A DNA stretch of 64,000 nt from Microbacterium sp. 8M (GCF_902506375.1 NZ_LR733284.1:1786059-1850058); one strand, 5' to 3'; numbered from the stretch's first letter, positions 1 through 9,110 are shown. Notes: generated by a model not told the origin, from the letters alone. Numbers and translations are program-made.

Positions 1-2
1 CC

Positions 3-479
3 CTCGGCGCCTTCGATCCGCGCTGGACGATCGGCCGCTCGCTGCGTGAGGCGCTCGCGGCCGGCGGCGTGCCCCGCGCCGGGCGCCGAGAGCGCGCGGC
101 GGCGCTGCTGCGCGAGGTCGACCTCGACCCGGCGCTCGCCGCGCGGCGTCCGGCCGAGCTGTCCGGCGGTCAGCGCCAGCGCGCAGCGATCGCCCGCGCG
201 CTCGCTGCGGACCCCGAGGTGCTGGTGCTCGACGAACCGGTCTCCGCCCTCGACGCCACGGTGCGGATGCGGATCCTCGCGCTCCTGGACCGGCTCCAGC
301 ACGACCGCGGGCTCACGATGGTGCTGGTCTCGCACGATCTCGCCGTCGTCGCGGCGGTGGCCGACGACGTCCTCGTGATGCAGGACGGCGCGATCGTCGA
401 GCAGGGACCGACCGCGTCGGTGCTCGGGGACCCGCAGCACCCGTTCACGCGGGAGCTGGTCGCCGCGTCCGCCGGCTGA
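3..479 (+). CDS. Oligopeptide/dipeptide ABC transporter ATP-binding protein (3' part)
   Basis: The 5' end lies before the window; the visible 158 residues are the C-terminal half of an ABC ATPase that would energise uptake of a peptide or similar solute from the cytoplasmic face of the membrane. Visible are the signature motif LSGGQRQR (about residue 50 of the fragment), Walker B with its glutamate (VLVLDEPVSALD), the H-loop (LVSHDLAVV), and an end containing HPFTREL, which is typical of the Opp/Dpp-type ATPase family. An LGAFDPRWTIG-like stretch at the window start matches the family's Q-loop-proximal region. Permease genes would be expected upstream, outside the window. The substrate cannot be read from this fragment; family assignment is firm. 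Confidence 0.9.
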   Translation, partial: LGAFDPRWTIGRSLREALAAGGVPRAGRRERAAALLREVDLDPALAARRPAELSGGQRQRAAIARALAADPEVLVLDEPVSALDATVRMRILALLDRLQHDRGLTMVLVSHDLAVVAAVADDVLVMQDGAIVEQGPTASVLGDPQHPFTRELVAASAG

Positions 480-491
480 ACGCACCCCGCC

Positions 492-563
492 CCCTGAGCG
501 GGGCATGCCTCCGTTCCCTGAGCTTGTCGAAGGGACCGGATCCGCGCCCCTTCGGTCCCTGAG
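492..563 (+). repeat. 72-bp direct repeat, copy 1
   Basis: Nearly identical to 660-731 (offset 168). Begins CCCTGAGCGGGGCATGCCTC, contains one full CCCTGAGCTTGTCGAAGGG element and ends in the start of another. Only a handful of substitutions separate the copies, so the duplication is recent or conserved by recombination. Confidence 0.85.
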
Positions 564-659
564 CTTGTCGAAGGGCCCTGATCCGTGGTCGGACGCTTCG
601 ACAGGCTCAGCGACCGACGGCTGGCCCCTGAGCTCGTCGAACACGGGCTCTCCTCCGGT

Positions 660-731
660 CCCTGAGCGGGGCATGCCTCCGGTCCCTGAGCTTGTCGAAG
701 GGTCCGGACCCGCGCCCCTCCGGTCCCTGAG
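660..731 (+). repeat. 72-bp direct repeat, copy 2
   Basis: Second copy of the unit at 492-563. The flanking element at its end (725-754) is a different repeat variant from the one that follows copy 1, so the two blocks have been shuffled as well as duplicated. Confidence 0.85.
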
Positions 732-871
732 CGAGCCGGAGGCGAGACGAAGGGCGCCGCGCACGCTCTAGATCTGTGGCGCGGATCTTGTGACCTGGTT
801 GTGTTCTTTTCCGGATCCGATCAGGCCCTTTCCGGCCCGGGAATGTCGGTGGCCCCGGGTTGGATAGGGGT

Positions 872-2401
872 ATGACGAACACGGTCGGCGCGGTTCAGGA
901 TCCCGGGGTGGACCCGGTGGATCCGGTCGCCGTGCTGGCCATGGTCACGTCGGGTGTGGCGGTGACGGAAGCGTCGATCATCCGGTTGCAGGCGGTGCGG
1001 GACGCGCACCTGGCCGTCGCCCAACGCCTCGCCGAACACCTCGCCACCGCGTCCGAGGCTTCATCCACGCGGGGTGAGGCGGTGGACCTGGCCGCGCGCA
1101 GCGTCGCGGCAGAACTGGCCGCGGTGCTGCACATGTCGGACCGGGTGGTGCAGGGGCGGATGGCCCGGGCGGCGGAGTTGATGACCCGGTACCCGATCAC
1201 CATGCAGGCGTTCACCGAGGCGCGGATCAACACCGCCCACGTGCGGCTGATCCAAGACACCGGGGCGCGTTTGGATGATGAGGTGCGGGCCGAGTACGAG
1301 CAGGTCGCCGTGGCGGCGTGCGAGGGTGAGACGCCGCATCGGGCGAAGCGGATCGTGGAACGCATCGCGGAACGGTTGGCCCCACGGTCGTTGACGGAGC
1401 GGCACCGCACCGCGCAGGAGAAGCGGACCGTGTGGCGGGAAGAACTCCCCGACGGGCAGAAACAGCTCGGCCTCATCCACTCCGCCGCGATCATCGACGG
1501 GATCTTCGACCGACTCACCCAACAAGCCCACCTCATCAAGACAGCGAACGCGAAGGCCGTGAAAGAAGCGGCCTCGGGAATCGCCCCGGATCCGGACGGG
1601 CTCGGCAACTCGGACGGGCTCGGCGACTCGGACGGGCTCGGCGACCCTGCCGATGACCGCACCCTCGACCAGCTCCGCGCCGACCTCTGCGCAGACACGC
1701 TCCTCACCGGCACCCCGTCCGGGCATGACACGACGGCCGGACTGCTCGCGGCGATCCGGGCGCGGGTGGAGGTCACCATCCCGGCGTTCACGGCCATGCG
1801 TCCCGACACGGCGACCGGTTGCGACTCTCACCCAGAAGTCGGCGCGGCGTTCGGGATCCGCACCGAGCGTCCGGGCGAGCGTGCCGGCCTGTGGGCCGCA
1901 TTCGGTGTCCGCGCGGAGCAGCCGGCCGAGCTCGCTGGCGGGCAGCCCATCGACACGGACACCGCCCGGATCCTCGCCGGCGGCGCCACCGCATGGGAAC
2001 GGGTGCTCACCCACCCGGTCACCGGGGCGATCCTCGCCGTCGACCACTACCGGCCCAACGCCGACCTCCGCCGACTCCTGCACGCCCGCGACTCACGATG
2101 CCGGTTCCTCACCTGCGGACTCCCACCCCGAACCCAAGACCTCGACCACACAGTGGACGCCGCCTACGGCGGGCCGACCGAGGAAGGAAACCTCGGCGGA
2201 CTCTGCCGCAGACACCACGTCCTGAAACACCAGACCGCGTGGAAAGTGAAACAACTCGGCGCCGGGATCCTGGAATGGACCAGCCCCACCGGCGCGAGCT
2301 ACATCGACAAACCACCCCCACCCGTCACCTTCACCATCCACCAATCCGATATGCCGGGACCGGATCCAGACACGTCACCCGACCAGCCGCCACCGTTCTG
2401 A
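872..2401 (+). CDS. DUF222 domain / HNH endonuclease protein
   Basis: A 509-residue protein of the actinobacterial DUF222-HNH (13E12-like repeat) family: a long helical DUF222 region followed by a C-terminal HNH nuclease domain. The HNH core is visible as CRFLTCGLP, DLDHTVDAAYGG and NLGGLCRRHHVLKH near the C-terminus, giving the metal-binding and catalytic His/Asn residues. The ATG at 872 is preferred over an in-frame TTG 12 bases upstream because an AGGGG lies just ahead of it. Mid-protein there is a six-residue tandem repeat (DGLGxS/D, DNA 1594-1647) and a diverged duplication of an AAFGxRxExPxExAG segment. Such proteins are multicopy in Microbacteriaceae genomes and are often treated as mobile-like; the biological role is unknown. 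It stands alone, downstream of the repeat cluster. Confidence 0.85.
   Translation: MTNTVGAVQDPGVDPVDPVAVLAMVTSGVAVTEASIIRLQAVRDAHLAVAQRLAEHLATASEASSTRGEAVDLAARSVAAELAAVLHMSDRVVQGRMARAAELMTRYPITMQAFTEARINTAHVRLIQDTGARLDDEVRAEYEQVAVAACEGETPHRAKRIVERIAERLAPRSLTERHRTAQEKRTVWREELPDGQKQLGLIHSAAIIDGIFDRLTQQAHLIKTANAKAVKEAASGIAPDPDGLGNSDGLGDSDGLGDPADDRTLDQLRADLCADTLLTGTPSGHDTTAGLLAAIRARVEVTIPAFTAMRPDTATGCDSHPEVGAAFGIRTERPGERAGLWAAFGVRAEQPAELAGGQPIDTDTARILAGGATAWERVLTHPVTGAILAVDHYRPNADLRRLLHARDSRCRFLTCGLPPRTQDLDHTVDAAYGGPTEEGNLGGLCRRHHVLKHQTAWKVKQLGAGILEWTSPTGASYIDKPPPPVTFTIHQSDMPGPDPDTSPDQPPPF
1594..1647 (+). repeat. 18-bp tandem repeat, three units, in DUF222-HNH gene
   Basis: Three in-frame units beginning GGACGGGCTCGGC at 1594, 1612 and 1630 encode DGLGNS, DGLGDS and DGLGDP. 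The unit number is likely to vary between strains because the units are nearly identical at the DNA level. Confidence 0.9.
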
Positions 2402-2522
2402 CCGCGACTTCCAGGATCCGCCGCCCGATCCCGGCGCCGCGATCCCGACTTCCAGGACTCGACGCCCGAGCCCGGCGACCGAGCACGTCGGTCGCCGCCG
2501 TGACGATGTGCCGCGGGACGGT

Positions 2523-3167
2523 TCAGTCCTGCACGTCGATCCCGGCGGCGCGCGCGAGGACCGGGGCGAGCAGCTCGATCTGGCGCCCGGTGAGAGTGGC
2601 GCCGCGCAGCGAAGTCACGTCCAGGAAAGCCAGAGCGTCCAGACCGCGGAGATCGAGGGAGTCCGCGCGCATGCCGCGCGTGTCGACCTCATCGGCTCTG
2701 CTGCGCTCGAACCGCACTCGGGTGGCGGTCGCGGCCGGCAGATCCACGGTGGCGAGGGTGCAGTCCGCGATGAGCGAGTCCTGGATCTTCGCAGCCGCCA
2801 GGGAGAGGTAGTCGATCCGGGCGTGTTCCAGCATCAGCTCGGCGATGTGCGCGCCGGACAGATCCAGAGTGCCGATGCGGCCGCCCGCGATGCGCAGTCT
2901 GCGGATCGTCGCGTCCTTGAGAGACAGCACGGGAGTGCGCGCGTCCACGATCTCCACGTCGAGCAGCGTCGCGCCGGTGAGATCGGCACGGTCGACGGTG
3001 CCGGACAGCGAGCACTGCTCGAACTGCGCGTGCGACAGATCCTCCGCGAGCGGGATCCGCAGGGCGATATGGTCTCCGTGATGACGTCCGGTGCCGTCGT
3101 CGAGCGCCTCCGGCAGGTCGGGCGGCGAGACCCGGGGCGGCTGAGGGTGTTCGGTGCTGCGGGCCAT
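2523..3167 (-). CDS. Pentapeptide-repeat protein
   Basis: A 214-residue protein whose central 140 residues show a five-residue periodicity with L/F at the centre and A/D/S/T around it (for example AQFEQCSLSGTVDRADLTGA, then ATIRRLRIAG, then DLSGAHIAEL), as expected for a right-handed quadrilateral beta-helix. No signal peptide or membrane segment is seen, so it is probably cytosolic. Some pentapeptide proteins (MfpA, Qnr) mimic DNA and protect topoisomerases, but nothing here proves that role. The gene is transcribed away from ileS; its -10 box TAGGCT lies exactly six bases before the ATG, suggesting a leaderless mRNA. Family confidence is good, function unknown. Confidence 0.8.
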   Translation of the reverse strand: MARSTEHPQPPRVSPPDLPEALDDGTGRHHGDHIALRIPLAEDLSHAQFEQCSLSGTVDRADLTGATLLDVEIVDARTPVLSLKDATIRRLRIAGGRIGTLDLSGAHIAELMLEHARIDYLSLAAAKIQDSLIADCTLATVDLPAATATRVRFERSRADEVDTRGMRADSLDLRGLDALAFLDVTSLRGATLTGRQIELLAPVLARAAGIDVQD

Positions 3168-3173
3168 GCGGTC

Positions 3174-3179
3174 AGCCTA
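3174..3179 (-). promoter_or_regulatory. -10 box of the pentapeptide-repeat gene (leaderless)
   Basis: On the minus strand TAGGCT is followed by GACCGC and then the ATG at 3167. The six-base gap places the transcription start at or next to the A of the start codon. Confidence 0.6.
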
Positions 3180-3229
3180 TGCGCCGCGCGGGCTCCGACC
3201 GACGCCGAGGCGGCGCTAGACTGGATCGC

Positions 3230-3425
3230 ACGAGCACAGATCCGGCCATCACCGGGGAGCTCTCGGAAGAACGCCTCGGTCCACGGCCGAGGTCAGTAGA
3301 ACCGAGCGGGGCAGGCCCGTCACAGCCGCAGTGAGAGTGGTGTTCCGGTCCAGCGGTTGCTGAGCCTGTCGAAGCACAGGACCGGAGCGCAACGCAGGGT
3401 GGTACCGCGGTCCCTTCGCTTGAAC
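3230..3425 (+). promoter_or_regulatory. T-box riboswitch of ileS (isoleucine, translational type)
   Basis: The 3168-3478 gap holds the ileS leader. A short stem I (CCGG..CCGG around 3242-3254) exposes the specifier AUC (3248-3250), an isoleucine codon. A conserved GGCCCGTCACAGCC-like block follows (about 3313-3327). The T-box core AACGCAGGGTGGTACCGCGG lies at 3391-3410, with UGGU (3400-3403) able to pair with the NCCA end of uncharged tRNA-Ile. No poly-U terminator follows and the start codon is about 70 bases on, as in actinobacterial T-boxes that control ribosome access. An eight-base stem (3344-3351 with 3379-3386) just before the core carries a dispersed repeat in its loop. Confidence 0.9.
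3353..3374 (+). repeat. Dispersed repeat copy within the T-box leader
   Basis: CGGTTGCTGAGCCTGTCGAAGC matches half of the element family clustered at 516-702 (the CTGAGCxTGTCGAAG core). It lies in the loop of the hairpin between stem I and the T-box core, so it has been accommodated in a variable stem without touching the specifier or the core. Confidence 0.7.
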
Positions 3426-3478
3426 CAGCACAGGATCGTCCCGGCGAGCAGCATCCATCACCGACACTGCGAGACACG

Positions 3479-6400
3479 ATGACCTACCCGCGTACCTCCG
3501 CCTCGACGAGTTCAGCGACCGGATCCTCCTTCGGCCCGGCCGCCGTCACCCCGAGCCCGCGCTTCCCCGAGATCGAGCGCGAGGTGCTCGCGTTCTGGGA
3601 GGCCGACGACACCTTCCGCGCGTCCATCGCGCAGCGCGACGGCGCCGAGGAGTGGGTGTTCTACGACGGCCCGCCGTTCGCGAACGGGCTGCCGCACTAC
3701 GGCCATCTGCTCACCGGTTACGCGAAGGACCTGTTCCCGCGCTTCCAGACGATGCTCGGCAAGAAGGTCGACCGCGTGTTCGGGTGGGACACGCACGGCC
3801 TGCCCGCCGAACTCGAGGCGATGAAGCAGCTCGGCATCACCGAGAAGGACGAGATCGAGCAGATGGGGATCGACGTCTTCAACGCGAAGGCGCGCGAGTC
3901 CGTGCTCACGTACACGCACGAGTGGCAGGACTACGTCACCCGCCAGGCGCGCTGGGTCGACTTCGAACGCGGCTACAAGACGCTCGACCTCAGCTACATG
4001 GAGAGCGTGCTCTGGGCGTTCAAGACCCTGTACGACAAGGGGCTGGCCTACGAGGGCTACCGTGTCCTGCCGTACTGCTGGCGCGACGAGACGCCGCTCA
4101 GCGCCCACGAGTTGCGCATGGATGACGATGTCTACAAGGAGCGCCAGGATCCGTCCGTCACGGTGAGCTTCCCGCTCACCGGGGAGAAGGCGGCCGCCCT
4201 GGGGCTCGAGGGCGTGCGTGCGCTCGCCTGGACCACCACGCCGTGGACCCTGCCCACCAACCTCGCGCTCGCCGTGGGACCGGAGATCGTCTACGTCGTC
4301 GTCCCCGTCGGGCCGAACGGCACTTCGGAGGGCGCGCAGGGCGACCGCTTCCTGCTCGCGAAGGATCTCCTCGGCGGCTACGCCAAGGATCTCGGCTACG
4401 ACAGCGCCGACGACGTGCTCGCCGCGGTGTCGGCGACGGTGACCGGCGCCGAGCTGGGTGGCGTGACCTACGAGCGCCTGTTCGACTACTACGCCGACGT
4501 CGAGACCTGGGGCACCGAGAACGCCTGGCAGATCCTCGTCGACGACTACGTCACCACGAGCGACGGCACCGGCATCGTGCACCAGGCGCCCGCCTACGGT
4601 GAGGACGACCAGCGCGTCGCCGGCGCGGCGGGCATCCCGACCATCCTCTCCCTCGACGAGGGCGGGCGCTTCCTGCCGCAGGTGACCGACGTCGCCGGCG
4701 AGCTGTGGATGGACGCCAACACGCCGCTCGTGCGCCTGCTGCGCGGGAACGGCCGCCTGCTGCGCCTGCAGAGCTACCTGCACTCCTACCCGCACTGCTG
4801 GCGCTGCCGGAACCCCCTCATCTACAAGGCGGTCTCCAGCTGGTTCGTGCGCGTCACCGACTTCAAGGACGAGATGCTCGCAGGCAACGAGCAGATCACC
4901 TGGGTGCCCGAGAACGTCAAGCACGGCCAGTTCGGCAAGTGGCTCGAGGGCGCCCGCGACTGGTCGATCAGCCGCAACCGGTACTGGGGATCCCCGATCC
5001 CGATCTGGAAGAGCGACGACCCCGAGCACCCCCGCGTGGACGCCTACGGCTCGCTCGAGGAACTCGAGCGCGACTTCGGGCGCCTCCCGCGCAACGCCGA
5101 GGGCGAGGTCGACCTGCACCGCCCGTACATCGACGAGCTGACCCGGCCGAACCCCGACGACCCGACCGGCAAGAGCACGATGCGGCGCATCGAGGACGTC
5201 TTCGACGTGTGGTTCGACTCCGGATCCATGCCGTTCGCGCAGGTGCACTACCCGTTCGAGAACCAGGAGTGGTTCGACTCGCACTCGCCGGCCGACTTCA
5301 TCGTCGAGTACATCGGGCAGACCCGCGGCTGGTTCTACGTCATGCACGCGCTCTCGACGGGTCTGTTCGGCCGTCCCGCGTTCACGGGCGTGAGCTGCCA
5401 CGGCATCGTGCTCGGCTCGGACGGCAACAAGATGTCGAAGTCGCTGCGCAACTACCCGGACGTCTCCGAGGTGCTCGACCGGGACGGCTCCGACGCGATG
5501 CGCTGGTTCCTCATGTCGAGCTCGGTGCTGCGCGGCGGCAACCTGTCGGTCACGGAGGAGGGGATCCGCGCCGGCGTGCGCGAGTTCATCCTGCCGCTGT
5601 GGAACTCGTGGTACTTCTTCGCCACCTACGCGAACGCAGCGGGCGGGCCTTCGACCGGCTCAGGGACCGACGGCTCCGGCTACGAGGCGCGCTGGCGCAC
5701 CGACTCCGCCGACGTGCTGGACCGGTACATCCTGGCGCGCACCGGCGACCTCGTCCGCGGCGTGCAGGAGGATCTCGAGGGCCTCGACTCGACCACGGCG
5801 GCGGCACGCCTGCGGGACTTCGCAGAGGTGCTCACGAACTGGTACATCCGCCGCTCCCGCGACCGCTTCTGGGTGGGTGTCGACCCCTCCGACCCGGCGA
5901 CCACGGAGGCGTTCGACACGCTCTACACCGTGCTCGAGACGCTGTGCCGCGTGGCGGCGCCGCTCGTGCCGCTGATCGGCGAGCGCGTGTGGCAGGGCCT
6001 CACCGGCGGCCGCAGCGTGCACCTGACCGACTGGCCCGACGCTGAGCTGTTCCCTCGCGCGGACGACGTGCGGGACGCGATGGACGCGGTGCGCGAGCTT
6101 TCCAGCGTCGGCAACGCACTGCGCAAGAAGGAGAAGCTGCGTGTGCGCCTGCCGCTCGCGCGCTTCACCGTCGTCTCGCCGCAGGCTGCGGCGCTCGCGC
6201 CCTTCGAGGACATCCTCCGCGACGAGCTGAACGTGAAGAGCGTCGAACTCGTCGCCCAGGGCGAGGGCACCGCCGCGGAGTACGGCATCAGCCACCGTCT
6301 CAGCGTCAACGCGCGCGCCGCGGGCCCCCGCCTCGGCAAGGACGTGCAGCGCGTGATCCGCGCCGCGAAGGACGGCTTCTGGACCGAGCAGGACGGGGTG

Positions 6401-6847
6401 GTGACGGCCGACGGCATCGCCCTGGAGCCGCACGAGTACGAGCTCGCGCTGGAGACCTCGGGGCGGCCCGAGGGCGAGGCGCTCGCCGTGGTGCCCTCCG
6501 GCGGGTTCGTGCTCCTCGATACCGCCACGACCCCCGAGCTGGAGGCGGAGGGCCTGGCGCGCGACGTCATCCGCGCCGTCCAGGACACCCGCAAGAACGC
6601 CGGCTTCGACGTGAGCGACCGCATCCGCCTGCAGCTGCGCTTCGACGACGCGGAGGACGCGTCGGCGGTCCGCAGCGCGTTCGACACGGCAGGCGTCGCG
6701 CAGGAGACGCTCGCCGTAGAGGCGGACGTCCTCGATGCGGGGACGGAGTTCGCCGTCTCGGAGTTCGTGGCGGACATCGCCGCGGGAACCTACGCCAACC
6801 GCGGCGGATTCGCCGTCGCCGTGAGCCGGATCGGAGATGCAGCATGA
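3479..6847 (+). CDS. ileS: Isoleucyl-tRNA synthetase
   Basis: Cytosolic class I enzyme that charges tRNA-Ile with isoleucine. The class I signatures are HYGH (residues 73-76, in the [11 protein letters not shown] context) and KMSKS (651-655); a large editing insertion lies between them and an HCWRC pair sits near residue 440. At 1122 residues with HYGH and a C-terminal region lacking the typical bacterial zinc tail, it looks like the eukaryote-like IleRS type common in actinobacteria, a group often less sensitive to mupirocin (family knowledge, not tested here). The ATG at 3479 lies downstream of the T-box. An in-frame copy of a dispersed palindromic repeat encodes [12 protein letters not shown] (about residues 723-734) just after the catalytic core. 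The stop overlaps the folC start (ATGA). Confidence 0.97.
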   Translation: MTYPRTSASTSSATGSSFGPAAVTPSPRFPEIEREVLAFWEADDTFRASIAQRDGAEEWVFYDGPPFANGLPHYGHLLTGYAKDLFPRFQTMLGKKVDRVFGWDTHGLPAELEAMKQLGITEKDEIEQMGIDVFNAKARESVLTYTHEWQDYVTRQARWVDFERGYKTLDLSYMESVLWAFKTLYDKGLAYEGYRVLPYCWRDETPLSAHELRMDDDVYKERQDPSVTVSFPLTGEKAAALGLEGVRALAWTTTPWTLPTNLALAVGPEIVYVVVPVGPNGTSEGAQGDRFLLAKDLLGGYAKDLGYDSADDVLAAVSATVTGAELGGVTYERLFDYYADVETWGTENAWQILVDDYVTTSDGTGIVHQAPAYGEDDQRVAGAAGIPTILSLDEGGRFLPQVTDVAGELWMDANTPLVRLLRGNGRLLRLQSYLHSYPHCWRCRNPLIYKAVSSWFVRVTDFKDEMLAGNEQITWVPENVKHGQFGKWLEGARDWSISRNRYWGSPIPIWKSDDPEHPRVDAYGSLEELERDFGRLPRNAEGEVDLHRPYIDELTRPNPDDPTGKSTMRRIEDVFDVWFDSGSMPFAQVHYPFENQEWFDSHSPADFIVEYIGQTRGWFYVMHALSTGLFGRPAFTGVSCHGIVLGSDGNKMSKSLRNYPDVSEVLDRDGSDAMRWFLMSSSVLRGGNLSVTEEGIRAGVREFILPLWNSWYFFATYANAAGGPSTGSGTDGSGYEARWRTDSADVLDRYILARTGDLVRGVQEDLEGLDSTTAAARLRDFAEVLTNWYIRRSRDRFWVGVDPSDPATTEAFDTLYTVLETLCRVAAPLVPLIGERVWQGLTGGRSVHLTDWPDAELFPRADDVRDAMDAVRELSSVGNALRKKEKLRVRLPLARFTVVSPQAAALAPFEDILRDELNVKSVELVAQGEGTAAEYGISHRLSVNARAAGPRLGKDVQRVIRAAKDGFWTEQDGVVTADGIALEPHEYELALETSGRPEGEALAVVPSGGFVLLDTATTPELEAEGLARDVIRAVQDTRKNAGFDVSDRIRLQLRFDDAEDASAVRSAFDTAGVAQETLAVEADVLDAGTEFAVSEFVADIAAGTYANRGGFAVAVSRIGDAA
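5646..5668 (+). repeat. Dispersed palindromic repeat inside the ileS coding sequence
   Basis: CCTTCGACCGGCTCAGGGAC followed by CG is a reverse-orientation member of the CCCTGAGC..GTCGAAGGG family. It is translated as a Gly/Ser/Thr-rich linker between the catalytic core and the tRNA-binding helical domain of IleRS, keeping the frame open. Confidence 0.75.
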
Positions 6848-8199
6848 CGGATGACCGCGAACGCGCTGACGCCGTGTACTCCGCCCTGCTGGAGCGGGCG
6901 GGGGAGCGCTGGGTGCAGCCCCGCAAGGAGCGCACGGCGCGCCTGCTCGAGCTCATGGACGATCCGCAGAAGACGTACCGCGTCGTGCACCTCACGGGCA
7001 CGAACGGCAAGACGTCGACCGCGCGCATGATCGAAAGCCTGCTGCGCGCGCACGGTCTGCGCACGGGGCTGTTCACGAGCCCGCACCTGGAGCGCTTCAC
7101 CGAGCGGATCATGATCGACGGCGAGCCGATCGCCGATGCGGCCGTCGCCGACGCGTGGGAGGAGATCGAGCCGTTCGCAGCGATCGTGGACGCCGAGCTC
7201 GAGGCCGCGGGCGACGCTCCGCTGACCTTCTTCGAGCTGCTCACCGTGCTCGCGTTCGTGGCCTGCGCGGACGCCCCGGTCGACGTCCTCGTGCTCGAGG
7301 TCGGCATGGGCGGATCCTGGGACTCCACGAACACCGCCGACGGCGACGTGGCGGTGTTCACCCCGATCGACCTCGACCACGCGGATCGCCTCGGCGACAC
7401 GATCGAGAAGATCGCGGAGGTCAAGGCAGGCATCATCAAGGACGGCGCGGCCGCGGTGTCCTCCCGCCAGACGCCCGAGGCGGAGGCGGTGCTGCGCCGG
7501 GTCGCCGCGGAGCACGGCGCGACCATCGCGTTCGAGGGACAGGACTTCGCCCTGGTGGAGCAGCGCCTCGCCGTAGGCGGCCAGCAGGTGACCGTGCGCG
7601 GCCTCGCCGGCGAGTACGTCGAGGAGTACCTGCCGCTGTACGGCGAGCACCAGGGCTTCAACGCGGCGCTCGCGATCGCGGCGGTGGAGTCGCTCATCGG
7701 CGGCGCCGGGCGCGCGATCGTCGGCGATGTGCTCGCCGAGGGCCTGCAGGGGGCGACTTCGCCCGGCCGGCTGCAGCTGCTCGGCATCGCACCGACGGTC
7801 GTCGTGGACGCGGCGCACAATCCGCACGGCGCCAGGGCCCTCGCGGCGGCGCTGAAGGACAGCTTCGACTTCGACGAGTGGGGTCTCGTTCTCGGCGTCC
7901 TCGGCGACAAGGACGCCGCGGGCATCGTCGCGACCCTGCTGCCGTCGGTGGAGCACGTGTTCGCCACCGCACCCGACTCCGACCGCGCCGGCGACCCCGA
8001 CGCCCTCGCCGACCTCGTGGAGGCGGCGGGCGGCCGGGTCACGGTGCACCCGGCCCTCGCGGACGCCGCCGACGCGGCACGGGAGTGGGCGGCCTCGACC
8101 GACCGCCGCGCGGTGATCATCGCCGGATCCGTGGTCCTCGCCGGAGAGGCGATCGCGCTCGCCGCCGAGGAGGACTGGAAGAGCGGATGGCGCGCGTGA
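6844..8199 (+). CDS. folC: Bifunctional folylpolyglutamate / dihydrofolate synthase
   Basis: A 451-residue Mur-ligase-family enzyme that adds glutamate to dihydropteroate and to reduced folates using ATP. The P-loop TGTNGKTS is at residues 51-58, followed by the FTSPHL folate-loop motif ([14 protein letters not shown]), VLEVGMGG, and the C-terminal DAAHNPHG motif of the family. The length is typical. The start overlaps the ileS stop by four bases, so translation is probably coupled; DUF4233 and ndk follow in the same direction, an arrangement common across actinobacteria. Confidence 0.96.
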   Translation: MTDDRERADAVYSALLERAGERWVQPRKERTARLLELMDDPQKTYRVVHLTGTNGKTSTARMIESLLRAHGLRTGLFTSPHLERFTERIMIDGEPIADAAVADAWEEIEPFAAIVDAELEAAGDAPLTFFELLTVLAFVACADAPVDVLVLEVGMGGSWDSTNTADGDVAVFTPIDLDHADRLGDTIEKIAEVKAGIIKDGAAAVSSRQTPEAEAVLRRVAAEHGATIAFEGQDFALVEQRLAVGGQQVTVRGLAGEYVEEYLPLYGEHQGFNAALAIAAVESLIGGAGRAIVGDVLAEGLQGATSPGRLQLLGIAPTVVVDAAHNPHGARALAAALKDSFDFDEWGLVLGVLGDKDAAGIVATLLPSVEHVFATAPDSDRAGDPDALADLVEAAGGRVTVHPALADAADAAREWAASTDRRAVIIAGSVVLAGEAIALAAEEDWKSGWRA

Positions 8200-8630
8200 C
8201 CGCCGCCGAGAGCAGTCGTCCACGGGCGCGCCGTGCGCGGGCTCCGCGCGGGCTCGCGCAGAAGCTCGGATCCATCGTGCTCGCGTTCGAGGCGATCGTC
8301 GTCGGGCTCGCCGGGCTCACCGTGTTCGGGCTGAAGGCCCTCGGACCCGACATCGCCCCGTGGTGGGGGATCGTGGGCGGCGGCGTCGTCGCTGTGGCGA
8401 TGCTCGTCGCCGCCGGGCTCATGGGCAGCCGCACCGGAATCGTGATGGGATGGATCCTGCAGGTCATCGTCCTGCTGTCCGCCTTCCTGGTGCCCGCGAT
8501 CGGACTGGTCGCGATCGTCTTCGGCGGCATGTGGACCTATGCGATGATCGTCGGCGGCCGCGCCGACCGCGCTGCGCGCGCCGCGGCCGCGCACTCCTCC
8601 GACCCCGCTCATCCGACAGAGAGTGACTGA
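8187..8630 (+). CDS. DUF4233 family membrane protein
   Basis: A 147-residue protein with an Arg-rich N-terminal 25 residues and about four hydrophobic segments (LGSIVLAFEAIVVGLAGL, IVGGGVVAVAMLVAAGLM, GWILQVIVLLSAFLVPAIG and a following VFGGMWTYAMIV), ending in an Ala/Arg-rich tail. This matches DUF4233, a family almost always encoded between folC and ndk in actinobacteria. The ATG at 8187 overlaps the end of folC by 13 bases. The function is not known; conserved position suggests co-expression rather than a defined role in folate metabolism. Confidence 0.85.
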   Translation: MARVTAAESSRPRARRARAPRGLAQKLGSIVLAFEAIVVGLAGLTVFGLKALGPDIAPWWGIVGGGVVAVAMLVAAGLMGSRTGIVMGWILQVIVLLSAFLVPAIGLVAIVFGGMWTYAMIVGGRADRAARAAAAHSSDPAHPTESD

Positions 8631-8631
8631 C

Positions 8632-9048
8632 ATGTCCACCGAAGAGACCCTCGTCCTGGTCAAGCCCGACGGCGTCGCGCGCGGCCTCACCGGCGCGATC
8701 CTGGCCCGCATCGAGGCCAAGGGCTACGCGCTCGTCGACATCCGCCTCGTCGAGCCGGACCGCGACCTCCTCGCCGCGCACTACGCCGAGCACGAGGGCA
8801 AGCCGTTCTACGAGCCGCTGCTCGAGTTCATGCTCTCCGGCCCCTCGGTCGCGATCCGTCTCGCCGGCAACCGCGTCATCGAGGGCTTCCGCTCGCTTGC
8901 CGGCACGACCGACCCCACCACCGCCGCACCCGGCACGATCCGTGGTGACTTCGGCCGCGACTGGGGCCTGAAGGTGCAGCAGAACCTCGTGCACGGCTCC
9001 GACTCGCCCGAGTCCGCGGCCCGCGAGCTCGGCATCTGGTTCGGCTGA
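8632..9048 (+). CDS. ndk: Nucleoside diphosphate kinase
   Basis: A 138-residue enzyme that transfers the gamma-phosphate of ATP to nucleoside diphosphates through a phosphohistidine. The catalytic histidine is H121 in NLVHGSDS; the N-terminal TLVLVKPDGV and the RVIEGFRSLAG stretch are family hallmarks, and the length is standard. The ATG at 8632 is chosen over an in-frame GTG nine bases upstream because it gives the usual N-terminus (MSTEETLVLVKPDG). Last gene of the ileS-folC-DUF4233-ndk unit, closed by a strong hairpin. Confidence 0.97.
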   Translation: MSTEETLVLVKPDGVARGLTGAILARIEAKGYALVDIRLVEPDRDLLAAHYAEHEGKPFYEPLLEFMLSGPSVAIRLAGNRVIEGFRSLAGTTDPTTAAPGTIRGDFGRDWGLKVQQNLVHGSDSPESAARELGIWFG

Positions 9049-9057
9049 GCCCTGACG

Positions 9058-9096
9058 CGAACGCCCCGATCCTCGTCGAGAGGGTCGGGGCGTTCG
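9058..9096 (+). terminator. Hairpin terminator after ndk
   Basis: Perfect 12-base stem: CGAACGCCCCGA (9058-9069) with TCGGGGCGTTCG (9085-9096). There is no clear T tract, as usual in this GC range. Confidence 0.8.
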
Positions 9097-9110
9097 TCGT
9101 CTCCGCGGGG

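Larger units (their letters stand above)
480..871. repeat. Intergenic cluster of dispersed palindromic repeats
   Basis: This 390-base stretch holds no credible gene. It is packed with copies of a short element whose arms are CCCTGAGC and GTCGAAGGG: at 516-534, 557-575, 596-616 (reverse orientation), 626-641 (diverged) and 684-702, plus a longer variant at 725-754 with AGCCGGAGGC in the middle. A larger direct duplication is superimposed: 492-563 and 660-731 are nearly identical and 168 bases apart. Only the last hundred bases (about 770-871) are repeat-free and would hold the promoter of the next gene. Confidence 0.85.

Noticed and set aside
505..771. Open frame across the palindromic repeat cluster
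   Set aside because: It encodes only the repeat itself (PELVEGTG-type units) and has no independent support.
1594..1647. Possible CRISPR or minisatellite
   Set aside because: Three in-frame tandem units inside a coding sequence; no spacers.
2523..3167. Quinolone-resistance (Qnr/MfpA) gene
   Set aside because: Pentapeptide periodicity is present but there is no specific similarity or link to gyrase; parE/parC are 27 kb away.
3512..5401. 629-codon frame opposite ileS
   Set aside because: Same antisense effect; the composition is low-complexity and no family is recognisable.
6567..8720. 717-codon frame opposite folC and DUF4233
   Set aside because: Spans three real plus-strand genes and their overlaps; Ser/Arg-rich shadow.
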